Shown in pieces: positions 1-10,231 of a stretch of DNA of 64,000 nucleotides. A program made the translations under genes and the position numbers. The stretch is from Flavobacteriales bacterium. Its GTDB lineage: Bacteria > Bacteroidota > Bacteroidia > Flavobacteriales_E > Vicingaceae. Numbering within the stretch: position 1 is the first letter of the stretch; the number at the start of each line of letters is the position of its first letter. The notes under the pieces are model-generated. The model was not told where the DNA came from. It worked only from the letters and a program-made list of their open reading frames with translations, and made no database searches. The DNA is taken from contig JAJCYO010000147.1 in assembly GCA_029262875.1 (NCBI GenBank), positions 1 to 64,000 of the forward strand, in the 5' to 3' direction.

Positions 1-4
1 AAGG

Positions 5-1495
5 ATGAAGTATAGATTTTTAACCATAATATTCTTGGCCGTAAGTACGGTATGTGTCGCACAATCAAAAGACTCGGCTAAAACCATGCTGGAAGATGAT
101 CCTGTTTTAGCAGCCATTGATAGCATGATGGCTTCAGGTTATTTCGAGAGCCTTGGGTTTAATGATGATGTAAAAGAGCTTAACAAATACGGATATAGAA
201 TAGATTCTGTACCTGTTTTTGACAGCATTACTTATGCACAGCGTTTTGAAATACTTAATGCAAATTCTCCTTTCAGTATTGTTTACAATAATTATGTGAG
301 TGGATATGTAAATCTTTATGCAAAAAGAAGGAAGAGAATTACAGCAAAAATGTTAGGGTTAGCGCCTGTTTATTTTCCAATTTTCGAGCAAAACTTAGAT
401 AAATATGACCTGCCTTTAGAACTTAAATATTTACCCATTATAGAATCGGCATTGAACCCTAAAGCAAAATCAAGAGTAGGGGCTACAGGACTATGGCAAT
501 TTATGTACCCAACAGGAAAGATGTTTGGTTTAGAAGTTACGTCTTACTATGATGAAAGAAGTGATGTATATAAGGCGACAGATGCCGCTTGTCGTTATTT
601 AAAGTATTTGCATAAAATGTACGATGATTGGGATTTAGCTTTAGCTGCCTATAATTGTGGTCCAGGAAATGTGAATAAGGCTATTAGACGTTCAGGAGGG
701 AAAACAAGTTATTGGGAGATAAGAAATTTTTTACCAAGGGAAACACGAGGATATGTTCCTGCATTTTTAGCGGTTAATTATATTATGAGTTATGCACCAG
801 AACACAATATTTATCCTAAAACCCCAGACATTTCTTGTTTTAAAGTAGATACGGTTGGACTTTCTGACCACCTATCATTTGAGCAAATTTCTGAATATTT
901 GGATATACCTATTGAATACATTGAGTTTTTAAATCCTACATATAAACAAAACTTTATTCCAAATACAGGGACAGCAAATACGTTATGTTTGCCTGTAGAA
1001 AAAATAGGAGATTTCTTAACGAATGAGAAAAAGATATATGCACTTAAAACAGAAAAAGATATAAAAGATAGTATTGCTTTTGCTCAGAATAAACCCATTT
1101 CTTCCACAAAAAGAGGAGATGCTGTTGTATATAGAGTTAAGAGCGGAGATGTGTTAGGTTCAATTGCTAATCGCTACCATTGTAGAGTTAGTCAAATAAA
1201 AGATTGGAATAATTTGTACAGTGATAGGTTAAAAATTGGACAAAAACTTTACATCTATGCAAAACCAAGTTATGCAGTTCAAAACAAGAAAAAAGCTAAA
1301 GTGGATGCAGAAAAGGCTCAACCAAAATCTGATGGAAAATTTTTGTATCATACTGTGAAATCTGGAGATAATCTTTGGGACATTGCTAACAAATATGATG
1401 GAGTTAGTATCGAACAAATTCAAAAGCTAAACAAGGCATTAGATACTAAAAGACTCAAATTAGGAACTAAAATTAAAATTAAGGCAGTCGGCTAA
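5..1495 (+). CDS. Membrane-bound lytic murein transglycosylase (MltD-like): SLT domain plus two C-terminal LysM repeats
   Basis: ESALNPKAKSRVGATGLWQFMYPTGK and AAYNCGPGNV are SLT/Goose-lysozyme-fold motifs; two LysM units (YRVKSGDVLGSIANRYHCRVSQIKDWN; HTVKSGDNLWDIANKYDGVSIEQIQKLN); signal peptide. Confidence 0.92.
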   Translation: MKYRFLTIIFLAVSTVCVAQSKDSAKTMLEDDPVLAAIDSMMASGYFESLGFNDDVKELNKYGYRIDSVPVFDSITYAQRFEILNANSPFSIVYNNYVSGYVNLYAKRRKRITAKMLGLAPVYFPIFEQNLDKYDLPLELKYLPIIESALNPKAKSRVGATGLWQFMYPTGKMFGLEVTSYYDERSDVYKATDAACRYLKYLHKMYDDWDLALAAYNCGPGNVNKAIRRSGGKTSYWEIRNFLPRETRGYVPAFLAVNYIMSYAPEHNIYPKTPDISCFKVDTVGLSDHLSFEQISEYLDIPIEYIEFLNPTYKQNFIPNTGTANTLCLPVEKIGDFLTNEKKIYALKTEKDIKDSIAFAQNKPISSTKRGDAVVYRVKSGDVLGSIANRYHCRVSQIKDWNNLYSDRLKIGQKLYIYAKPSYAVQNKKKAKVDAEKAQPKSDGKFLYHTVKSGDNLWDIANKYDGVSIEQIQKLNKALDTKRLKLGTKIKIKAVG

Positions 1496-1505
1496 TTCTT
1501 TTGAT

Positions 1506-2498
1506 ATGAATTTCACATCCAAGTTATTAATCATACTACTAATTCCTTTTACTATTATTTCGTGTGATGAAATAAATGAAAGGGTTTTACCAAGTTGTAC
1601 TGGTAAATCGGGAGATTTATTGGTAGTTGTAGATTCAGCATATTATAACCAACAAACAGGAATTGCAATTCAACAAATATTTTCTCAGGAACAACCTGGG
1701 TTGCCCCAAAGAGAAGCATTGTTTAACTTAATTCAAGTTCCTCATAGGTCATTTGCGAGAATATTTCAACCTATGAGAAATATAATTATGGTAAATATTG
1801 AGCCAGAAAGTAAAATTAAATTAACGGTTAGAAAAGAAGTGTGGTCTGAAACGCAGTTGGTAGTAACAATTACTGCGCCATCTGATGAAATAGCTGCAAA
1901 GACGATTACAAAAAATGCTGCGGTTTTATTGGATTATTTTAACGATAAAGAGTTAACAAGACTACAGGCTAAATATGCTGTTAATTCAAACAGTAAAAAT
2001 GCTCAGTATTTAAGTGAAAAGTTTGAGCTTTCATTGAATTTGGATGAATTGTATGTTATTGCAGAGGAAGCTGATGATTTTATATGGTACAGAAAAGAAA
2101 AAAGCGTAGGAGGTCATCCAGTAAGCCAAGGAATAATGATTTATACTTACCCATATGTTAGTGACAGCACTTTTGAAGTTTCTAATTTAGTAACAAAAAG
2201 GAATTACTACACTCAAGAATATGTGTCTGGCGCTAATGAAGAGTCTTACATGGAGTCTTATTACGAATATATTCCCGCACAAAAAGAGATTAGTTTAAAT
2301 GGAGTTTATGTAAATGAACTCCGTGGATTATGGCACATGCAAGGAGGGTTCATGGGCGGCCCTTTTGTTAATTATACCCTAGTAGATGAGCAACGAAATA
2401 GGGTGGTATGCATAGATGGGTATGTATATGCTCCTAAGTTTGATAAAAGAGAATTCTTAAGGGAACAAGAAGCGCTAATTAAAACAATTACGTTTTAA
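1506..2498 (+). CDS. DUF4837 family lipoprotein
   Basis: Lipobox-like IISCDE; LPSCTGKSGDLLVVVD opening typical of the Bacteroidetes DUF4837 family. Confidence 0.75.
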   Translation: MNFTSKLLIILLIPFTIISCDEINERVLPSCTGKSGDLLVVVDSAYYNQQTGIAIQQIFSQEQPGLPQREALFNLIQVPHRSFARIFQPMRNIIMVNIEPESKIKLTVRKEVWSETQLVVTITAPSDEIAAKTITKNAAVLLDYFNDKELTRLQAKYAVNSNSKNAQYLSEKFELSLNLDELYVIAEEADDFIWYRKEKSVGGHPVSQGIMIYTYPYVSDSTFEVSNLVTKRNYYTQEYVSGANEESYMESYYEYIPAQKEISLNGVYVNELRGLWHMQGGFMGGPFVNYTLVDEQRNRVVCIDGYVYAPKFDKREFLREQEALIKTITF

Positions 2499-3757
2499 TT
2501 TTCGATTTCTTCTGCTAACATTTTAGCAATAAAGTCATTGGTTTCCTCTGAATATCTTGTGTAATAAGACCCTGTTCCTGGCCCATAGAAACCAGTTCTA
2601 ATTTTTCGAATCTTACCATTTCTGTCAATAAAGATAGTAGTGGGATAAGACATTACATGATTAAGCATCGGCAACGATTTTGCTGCAGCAATTTTATTAG
2701 CTTTACCAGCAATTAAAAAATCATATTCAACGTTAAAGAAAGATTTAATCTTTAAAATATTATCTCTAGCTACATCAAAATCCTCTGATTTATCAAAAGA
2801 TAGCGCAATAATTTCTAAGCCTTTTTCTCTGTTGTTGTCATAAAGGTTAGATAGGTATGCCGTTTCATCTTTACAGTTTGGACACCAAGGCCCCATAATG
2901 TTTACGATAACAACTTTTCCTTTGTATTTATCATCTGTTAATGATACGTCTTCTCCATCCGTGTTAGGAAAAGTAAAAGCTAACTCATCAAATCCCTCTT
3001 TCAAATAAGTTAAAGAATCTGGGTTCGTTAACTCAAAATCATCATTTTTTTCTGCAACCCATGGCTCTTCCCAATGAGTTCCAGACCAAAAGACACCTGT
3101 TAATTTTTCGTTTACCAATGTCGCTTTAAATAGGAATAAATGTGATCCGTCATAACAAGATAAATAAAGATTGTTTTTATACATGTTCCCTTCAAGAAAA
3201 CGATAATCACCTGTTTCAGTCATAAACGTTCCTGTTACGTAATCATCAACTTGTTCAAATTGGCCAATGGCCTTATAATGGTCATCGGGGTTATTTTTAC
3301 TAAAATCAACCTCCCATTTCCCACTAATATTTACATCAGTCTTTTTATAATTATTAGGCTTTTTAAATCTTGATGTAACGCCATGTGTAGCCGTAAAAGG
3401 AATTTCATAATCCTTTCCATCTTTAAACCATTTCCCTTTAATAGATGTAGAGTTAATAATTTTTCCCTCAAACCATGTGTTGAAAATAGGATCATGAATG
3501 GTTATGTTATCTTCAGAAACAGAAACCCTTTTGGCCAATATTTTTTCATCAGCATTGGAGAACTCAACTTGATAGTTGGAATCAACTTTAATTAGGTTAA
3601 AATTAACTGGAGCTATATTTTTTTCAGATAATTTAAACTCTAACAACCAACTTCCTTCAACCAAACTTGAAGCGACAGTATTTTGTGTTTGATTATTTGA
3701 GTCATTAGAACATGAAACAATAACCAATATAAAAAATATGTAAAGAATTTTTTTCAT
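2495..3757 (-). CDS. TlpA/ResA-like thioredoxin-fold lipoprotein (thiol-disulfide oxidoreductase)
   Basis: GPWCPNCKDE active site, TIFIDRNGKIRKIRTGF; lipobox IVSCSN. Start moved to internal MKKILYIFF (track ORF begins at 3793). Confidence 0.88.
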   Translation of the reverse strand: MKKILYIFFILVIVSCSNDSNNQTQNTVASSLVEGSWLLEFKLSEKNIAPVNFNLIKVDSNYQVEFSNADEKILAKRVSVSEDNITIHDPIFNTWFEGKIINSTSIKGKWFKDGKDYEIPFTATHGVTSRFKKPNNYKKTDVNISGKWEVDFSKNNPDDHYKAIGQFEQVDDYVTGTFMTETGDYRFLEGNMYKNNLYLSCYDGSHLFLFKATLVNEKLTGVFWSGTHWEEPWVAEKNDDFELTNPDSLTYLKEGFDELAFTFPNTDGEDVSLTDDKYKGKVVIVNIMGPWCPNCKDETAYLSNLYDNNREKGLEIIALSFDKSEDFDVARDNILKIKSFFNVEYDFLIAGKANKIAAAKSLPMLNHVMSYPTTIFIDRNGKIRKIRTGFYGPGTGSYYTRYSEETNDFIAKMLAEEIEN

Positions 3758-3867
3758 TATAGCGAAAGTAGTTAAAAAATAATTAGCCTTCAATAGGAGT
3801 TATTAACTTTTCTTAGCCAGATTATTTTAAGATTAATACGTACTTTTATAGGTCTAAGTAAAAAAAC

Positions 3868-4920
3868 ATGAAAAAACTCTTTTTTTTAATACTACTTGCT
3901 GTTAGCAGTGTTACATTATTTGCTCAGCAAGCTTACTATAATGATGTTAATTTGACGTTGACTGGGATAGCATTAAAAACAGAATTATCTCAAAAAATAA
4001 TAAATACGCACACTACCCAGCTTCAATATACAAATGTATGGGGAGTATTACAACAAACGGACTTAGACCCTTCAAATTCTAATAATGTACTGTTGCTTTA
4101 TGGTTATAATGATGGAGATGCAAACCCTATTACTGATAGGACACGTAATAAAAACAGTAATGGAGGTAATACCGGAGAGTGGAATAGAGAGCATACATAT
4201 GCTCAGTCTTTGGCAACGCCAAACATGACAACTTCTTCTCCTAATGCTGGAACAGATGCACACCATTTGCGTTCATCGGATGTTCAAATGAATGGAAATA
4301 GGGGGAATAGAAAATTTGCTGCTGGATCTGGAAATGCTGGGAATGCTGGATCTAATTGGTATCCAGGAAATGAATGGAAAGGAGATGTTGCGAGGATGAT
4401 GATGTATATGTATTTGAGGTACCCATCTCAATGTTTGCCTGATAATGTGGGTGTAGGAACTTCTGTTGCCATTGATCCATCTATGATAACCTTGTTTTTG
4501 GATTGGAATGCCCAGGATGTAGTTTCCACCTATGAACAAAATAGAAATACGATATTAGAAACAGAACAAGGAAACAGAAACCCGTTTATTGACAACCCAT
4601 ATTTAGCCACGATTATCTGGGGAGGAACTCCAGCTCAGGATAATTGGAATATGACATCTATTGAAGAAAAGAGTTTGGAGAATGCCTTTAATGTATATCC
4701 TGTTCCTTCAAAAAATGGAGACATTCATGTCCATTTTAAGTATACTGATGAGGTAAAATCATTAGAATTATTTTCAGTTAACGGCCAAAAATTGAAATCT
4801 GTTCAAAACCCTAAAATTGAAAATAATGAGTTTGTTTTCAATGGTTTATCTAAAGGATTTTTTATTCTTAAAGCAATGGTAGGAAATGAATTAATCACTA
4901 AAAAAGTAGTGGTTAATTAA
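3868..4920 (+). CDS. Endonuclease I (EndA/NucM) family nuclease with T9SS type-A sorting domain
   Basis: EWNREHTYAQSLA...DAHHLRSSDVQMNGNRGNRKF matches Endonuclease_1; C-terminal NAFNVYPVPSKNGDIHV...FILKAMVGNELITKKVVVN is a Por-secretion tail. Confidence 0.88.
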   Translation: MKKLFFLILLAVSSVTLFAQQAYYNDVNLTLTGIALKTELSQKIINTHTTQLQYTNVWGVLQQTDLDPSNSNNVLLLYGYNDGDANPITDRTRNKNSNGGNTGEWNREHTYAQSLATPNMTTSSPNAGTDAHHLRSSDVQMNGNRGNRKFAAGSGNAGNAGSNWYPGNEWKGDVARMMMYMYLRYPSQCLPDNVGVGTSVAIDPSMITLFLDWNAQDVVSTYEQNRNTILETEQGNRNPFIDNPYLATIIWGGTPAQDNWNMTSIEEKSLENAFNVYPVPSKNGDIHVHFKYTDEVKSLELFSVNGQKLKSVQNPKIENNEFVFNGLSKGFFILKAMVGNELITKKVVVN

Positions 4921-5951
4921 TACATTTTAGGGCTTGTTCCTTTACCATATCTTTGAGGGTTAGGGACAATGTATTGTAACGATATTTCATACCCTCCAGT
5001 GCCACCAAGACCCGAAGTGGTTACATCATAACTCAGACCAAGGTTGAAGTTGAATATTTCTAACCCTAATTTTGGAATAATTGCATCACCAAGTCTATAG
5101 AATAACCCAAATGAGATGGCACTCTCTTTAAAGATACCAGTATAACGAGATTCATTTTTAAGTTTTGTTCTCATGTATGTTCCCAAAATTAATTCGCTTG
5201 AAGGGCCTTGTTTTTGCCATAAAAATCCAGGAATAACAGCATAACCAGTATTTTTTATTCCGATAAAGCTTTTTCCGTGAGCTGTAAATTTGTTGTAAAT
5301 TTTTTCATCATAGTTGGTGATCTTTATCCGTTGTCTACTTAGGTGATTTACAGAAATTCCGGCTTGAGCACTAAACAAATCGTTAGATGTAATGGTTGCT
5401 TCAGAAGTTCCATAATTCCATACAACACCAGCATTAAAATCTCCAACAAAAGGAGTAGAATCAAATGTTCCATTTTCACCAGAAGGAATAGCCGCGTCAT
5501 ATCCATCTCCATCATATTGATTTACCCATCTTAGGTTTGAACTATTGATTGAGTTTTGCATGATACCCCCTTGTAATCCAACAGATAATGTATGAAAGTT
5601 ATCTAATTTTAACATAGCACTTGAAGAGAATAAAATAGAAGTAGTCCCAAATTCAGTATCTCCAGCAACATCTTTATACGCTCCTAATCCAATACCCATT
5701 TTAGCATTGTTGGTCGCCTTTTTAAATAGTTTTGTGTCATAAGTAAAAGAATAGGTACTGTAAGGGTCGGCAACACTACTCCATTGATTTCTATAATTTA
5801 ACAAGATTCTATGCTCACCATTTACCAATCCAGTATTACCTGGATTATATAAGAATGATGAATTCATAAATTGGCTAAAATGAATGTCTTGACTAAAACT
5901 AATTAGCGCCAAGAATAATATCGGTATTAAGATTATTTTTTTGCTCATCAC
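4917..5951 (-). CDS. PorP/SprF family type IX secretion membrane protein
   Basis: QDIHFSQFMNSSFLYNPGNTGLVNGEHRILLNYRNQWSSV is the PorP/SprF N-terminal signature; partner of the upstream type-B cargo (4-bp ATGA overlap). Confidence 0.92.
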   Translation of the reverse strand: MMSKKIILIPILFLALISFSQDIHFSQFMNSSFLYNPGNTGLVNGEHRILLNYRNQWSSVADPYSTYSFTYDTKLFKKATNNAKMGIGLGAYKDVAGDTEFGTTSILFSSSAMLKLDNFHTLSVGLQGGIMQNSINSSNLRWVNQYDGDGYDAAIPSGENGTFDSTPFVGDFNAGVVWNYGTSEATITSNDLFSAQAGISVNHLSRQRIKITNYDEKIYNKFTAHGKSFIGIKNTGYAVIPGFLWQKQGPSSELILGTYMRTKLKNESRYTGIFKESAISFGLFYRLGDAIIPKLGLEIFNFNLGLSYDVTTSGLGGTGGYEISLQYIVPNPQRYGKGTSPKMY

Positions 5952-8900
5952 CTTACAAGAGTTATGTTTCCAGTTTGTTCGAATACGTCACCATTGTGAA
6001 GTATTACGTATAGTTTATAAACGAAAACACCTTGATTCATAAGTGTTCCATCCTTAGTTCCATCCCACCCTTTTTGGATATCATCAGATTCGAAGACTTT
6101 TTGTCCCCATCTGTTGTAGATGGCTAAGTTAAATTGTTTAACACCTTTTCCTCTAACGAAATAGATGTCGTTATTGCCATCCTCATTAGGAGAGAAGATA
6201 TTAGGGACATAAATATTGGAACTCGGGTCAACATCAATGTACACACTATCAACTCTTGAACAGTTAGATGAATTGGTTACAGTAACATAATACCAAGTAC
6301 TAACTAAAGGAGTAGCGATAGGGTTTTGACAGAAGACACAACTCAGTCCATCAGGGGGGGTCCAAGAATAGGATGTGCCGACTACACCAGGAAGTACAGC
6401 CAAGTTAGAAGACTCACCAAGATTAATAAAAGCTCCGCCAGTTACATTAAAGCTTGGTAAAGGAGCAACAGTAATGTCATAAATTACAATACTATCACAT
6501 CCAAAGGAACTGGTATAAGTAAATGGGAAAGAAGTCGTAGAAGAATAGTAATTACCCTCAATCAGAATACTATCTCCATCACAAATAACTATAGGAGTGG
6601 TGGCAACAGAGACAATATTTACTGTTACATTAGTCGTTAAAATACTATCACATCCAAATGAAGAAGTCAAAGTGTCCAAATAACTTCCTGCGGCAGAAAC
6701 GAATACTCCACCAATAAGAAGACTATCCCCCTGACAAATAGAAGCATTAGTAGAACCAGTAACAATAGGGTTAACTGTAATGGTATAAGAAGAAGCAACC
6801 CCAGGACAACCACTTGCTGTTGCAATAACAGAAACAGTAGCCGTTATAGGGCTACCAGTAGTGTTAGTAGCAGTAAAAACAGGAGTATTACCAACACCTG
6901 AAGTAGCCAATCCAACAGAAGGATTAGAATTGGACCAGGTAAAAGTACCTCCAGCAGGAGTACTTGTAAAAGCGCTGCTAGGAATTACATCACCTGGACA
7001 AGCAGATATGTTTGCTCCAACATTAGCCATTGCTCCAGGATTAACAGTAATCGTATAATTTACGGGAAGACCTGCACAACCATTAACAGTAGGAGTAACT
7101 GTTATCGTAGCAACAATAGGAGCTCCAGTAGCGTTAATAGCATTAAAAGCAGGCGCATTACCAGTACCCGAAGCAGCTAATCCAATGGAAGGATTAGAAT
7201 TGGTCCAGGTAAAAGTACCCCCAGCAGGAGTACTTGTAAAGGCTCCAACAGGTACAGGGTCACCATTACAATAAGCAAGATTTGCAGGTACCGTAACAGT
7301 AGGTGTAGGGTTAACAGTAATGGTATAATTAACTGGAAGGCCAGTACAACCATTAACAGTAGGAGTAACTGTAACTGTTGCAACAACAGGAGCGCCAGTA
7401 ACATTCATAGCATTAAAAGCAGGAGTATTACCAGTACCCGAAGCAGCCAATCCAATAGAAGGGTCAGAGTTGGTCCAAGTAAAAGTTCCTCCAGCAGGAG
7501 TACTTGTAAAAGTACCAGCAGGAACAGGGGTCCCATTACAGTAAGTAGTATTAGAAGGGACAGTAACAGTAGGTGTAGGGTTAACCGTAATTGTATAAAT
7601 TACAGGTGTACCAACGCACCCAGCTAAAGTTGGAGTGACTGTAACCGTTGCAACAATAGGAGCACCAGTAACATTCATGGCAGTAAAAGCTGGAGCATTC
7701 CCAGTACCCGAAGCAGCTAACCCGATAGTAGGATCAGAATTGGTCCAGGCAAAAGTACCTCCAGCAGGAGTACTTGTAAAAGCACCAATAGGCACGGGAT
7801 CACCATTACAATAAGTAGCATTAGCAGGTAAAGTAGCAGTAGGAATAGGGTTCACCGTAATAGTTACCATGTCAGTACCAACACAATTACTTGGGTCAGT
7901 AACCGTTACCGTATAAGTAGTAGTCGCAGCAGGATTTACTGTAGGATTAAAAAGAGTAGAGAAACCTAAATTAGCAGGTTCATCCCAAAGGTAGCTATAC
8001 CCAGGACCATTAGGAGTAACATTCAAAGTATATGGATCTCCAGCACAAATAGTATCATCTAAACCGGCATTAACAGTTAAAGCAGCGGCAATAGTTACGG
8101 TAACCATAGTTCTTGGGCTGGTGCAACCGTTAACAGTAGTTTCTACCCAATAATTAGTATTGGCAATTAAAACGGGGGTTGTATAATTGGCACCGGTAAA
8201 TAATAAATTTCCCGCAACTGCAGCATCATACCAGTCATAAGTTCCACCTGGAGCCGTAGCTACTAAGGTGGCCGTATTGTTAGGACAAATAGTAACACTC
8301 AGTGCAGTAGGAGCGGCTGGGATAGGGTTAACAGTAATGGTATAATTAGAGGGAGTTCCAACACAGCCATTAACAGTTGGTGTAATGGTAATGGTAGCTG
8401 TAATTGGAGCACCAGTAACATTGGCAGCGGTAAAAGCTGGAGCATTACCAGTTCCTGAGGCAGCTAATCCGATTGTGGGGTCAGAGTTGACCCAAGTAAA
8501 AGTACCTCCAGCTGGAGCACTTGTAAAGGTTCCAACAGGCACAGGGTCCCCAGCACAATAAGTAGCATTAGCAGGAACTGTAACGGTAGGAACAGGATTA
8601 ACGGTTATGGTATAATTGGAAGGCGTACCGACACACCCATTAACAGTAGGTGTGACAGTTATAGTGCCAGAGATAGGAGCACCAGTAGCATTGGTAGCAG
8701 TAAAAGCTGGAGCATTACCCGTCCCTGAAGCAGCTAAGCCAATGGCAGTATTTGTATTTGTCCAAGTAAATGTTCCACCTGCTGGACTACTTGTAAACGA
8801 GCCAACAGGTACAGGGTCTCCGTTACAATAAGTAGCATTTGCAGGAACTGTAACAGTAGGTGTTGGATTAACCGTTATAGTATAATTAGAAGGTGTACCG

Positions 8901-10213
8901 ACACAGCCGTTAACGGTAGGCGTGACAGTTATGATGCCAGAAATTGGAGCACCACTAGCATTGGTAGCAGTAAAAGCAGGAGCATTACCAGTTCCCGATG
9001 CAGCCAACCCGATGGCAGTATTCGTATTCGTCCAAGCAAATGTTCCACCTGCTGGACTACTTGTAAATGAACCAATAGGCACAGGGTCACCAGCACAATA
9101 AGTGGCATTGGCAGGGACTGTAACAGTAGGCGTTGGATTAACCGTGATAGTATAATTAGAAGGTGTACCCACACAACCATTAACAGTAGGTGTAACGGTA
9201 ATGGTTCCAGAGATAGGAGACCCTGTAGCATTGGTAGCCGTAAAATCATGAGCATTACCAGTTACCGTTGCAGCCAACCCGATGGCAGTATTTGTATTTG
9301 TCCAAGTGAATGTTCCCCCAGCGGGAGTACTTGTAAAGGTTCCAGCAGGAACAAGATCTCCATTACAATAAGTGGAATTGGCAGGAACTGTAACAGTAGG
9401 TATTGGATTAACCGTAACTGCTAAACAAGTTTGAGGGCTCGTTGAACAAGCATCAGTAAAATCTACACAAATATTTCCTCCTGGAGCAGTGTTCCATGTT
9501 ACATTTAGAGATGTTGTTCCTTGTCCACCAGTTATTGTTGCTCCAGCAGGAACAACCCAAGTATAGGTTGTAGCTCCAGCTTGAGCAGGAACAGTATAAG
9601 TTACTGCATCTCCTTCACAAACAGCTACTGGACCAGCAATTGCTGGTATTGCTGGAGGAGCAGGGCAACACCCTGTGTACATTGTAACTCTACCAATAGA
9701 TCCATTATTTTCATTCCATATATCATGCATTCCAGGACCAGCAGCTAAATCGAATTGCATCCCACTTCTAAACGTTGTGGTAGGAAACCCCATGATATTT
9801 ATAACACAGTTTGCAGGGCCATAGCTGTTAACGGAATTTGCAGTTCGAGAACCATAAATACCAATAATATCTCCAGCATTTATAGCAATGTTAGGAACAG
9901 GAATCATGTTGTTTGGCACATAGTTCAGATTTTGCCATAGGGTAACAAAATTATTTGTTGTTCCTGCAAAAGCAGGAGGAGGCCCAGCGGTGAATCTTAC
10001 GATAGCAGCACTTTGAAAAGCGGTTGACATGTCGTCTTCTACATAAATTCCGCAGATGGTAAAATTCGTTGGAGCAGTAAAATAATAGCCCCTGGTCATG
10101 CCTGTGAAACTAGCAGATTGAGGGCAGACTGGAATTGGCGTTTGAGCATTCGCCTCAATGCATGTTATCCATGAAAAGAGTGCGATGAGAAATATTTTGA
10201 TAGTGTGTTTCAT
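5948..10213 (-). CDS. Giant repetitive secreted protein with gliding-motility-associated C-terminal (CHU_C, T9SS type-B) domain
   Basis: Signal peptide; eight ~90-aa repeats; C-terminus IYVPNIFSPNEDGNNDIYFVRGKGVKQFNLAIYNRWGQKVFESDD...GVFVYKLYV. Confidence 0.93.
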   Translation of the reverse strand: MKHTIKIFLIALFSWITCIEANAQTPIPVCPQSASFTGMTRGYYFTAPTNFTICGIYVEDDMSTAFQSAAIVRFTAGPPPAFAGTTNNFVTLWQNLNYVPNNMIPVPNIAINAGDIIGIYGSRTANSVNSYGPANCVINIMGFPTTTFRSGMQFDLAAGPGMHDIWNENNGSIGRVTMYTGCCPAPPAIPAIAGPVAVCEGDAVTYTVPAQAGATTYTWVVPAGATITGGQGTTSLNVTWNTAPGGNICVDFTDACSTSPQTCLAVTVNPIPTVTVPANSTYCNGDLVPAGTFTSTPAGGTFTWTNTNTAIGLAATVTGNAHDFTATNATGSPISGTITVTPTVNGCVGTPSNYTITVNPTPTVTVPANATYCAGDPVPIGSFTSSPAGGTFAWTNTNTAIGLAASGTGNAPAFTATNASGAPISGIITVTPTVNGCVGTPSNYTITVNPTPTVTVPANATYCNGDPVPVGSFTSSPAGGTFTWTNTNTAIGLAASGTGNAPAFTATNATGAPISGTITVTPTVNGCVGTPSNYTITVNPVPTVTVPANATYCAGDPVPVGTFTSAPAGGTFTWVNSDPTIGLAASGTGNAPAFTAANVTGAPITATITITPTVNGCVGTPSNYTITVNPIPAAPTALSVTICPNNTATLVATAPGGTYDWYDAAVAGNLLFTGANYTTPVLIANTNYWVETTVNGCTSPRTMVTVTIAAALTVNAGLDDTICAGDPYTLNVTPNGPGYSYLWDEPANLGFSTLFNPTVNPAATTTYTVTVTDPSNCVGTDMVTITVNPIPTATLPANATYCNGDPVPIGAFTSTPAGGTFAWTNSDPTIGLAASGTGNAPAFTAMNVTGAPIVATVTVTPTLAGCVGTPVIYTITVNPTPTVTVPSNTTYCNGTPVPAGTFTSTPAGGTFTWTNSDPSIGLAASGTGNTPAFNAMNVTGAPVVATVTVTPTVNGCTGLPVNYTITVNPTPTVTVPANLAYCNGDPVPVGAFTSTPAGGTFTWTNSNPSIGLAASGTGNAPAFNAINATGAPIVATITVTPTVNGCAGLPVNYTITVNPGAMANVGANISACPGDVIPSSAFTSTPAGGTFTWSNSNPSVGLATSGVGNTPVFTATNTTGSPITATVSVIATASGCPGVASSYTITVNPIVTGSTNASICQGDSLLIGGVFVSAAGSYLDTLTSSFGCDSILTTNVTVNIVSVATTPIVICDGDSILIEGNYYSSTTSFPFTYTSSFGCDSIVIYDITVAPLPSFNVTGGAFINLGESSNLAVLPGVVGTSYSWTPPDGLSCVFCQNPIATPLVSTWYYVTVTNSSNCSRVDSVYIDVDPSSNIYVPNIFSPNEDGNNDIYFVRGKGVKQFNLAIYNRWGQKVFESDDIQKGWDGTKDGTLMNQGVFVYKLYVILHNGDVFEQTGNITLVR
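6770..7850 (-). repeat. Block B: four further ~270-bp coding repeats, the most C-terminal one divergent
   Basis: Same 90-aa unit (PTATLPANATYC..., PTVTVPSNTTYC..., PTVTVPANLAYC..., divergent GAMANVGANISAC...). Confidence 0.82.
8325..9410 (-). repeat. Block A: four tandem ~270-bp coding repeats (PTVTVPANxTYCNGDPVPxGxFTSxPAGGTF...)
   Basis: Translated repeat units of 90 aa, recurrent at DNA level (e.g. acagtaggtgttggattaaccgt... every ~270 bp). Confidence 0.85.
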
Positions 10214-10231
10214 TTTGAGTAAAGTCTTGTT

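Noticed and set aside
8929-9255. 108-aa Leu-rich minus-strand ORF and several short ORFs inside the 1421-aa gene
   Set aside because: Alternative-frame artefacts of the 270-bp repeats.
6770-9410. Possible CRISPR or intergenic satellite array
   Set aside because: Unit length 270 bp, in frame, continuous coding sequence; protein repeats instead.
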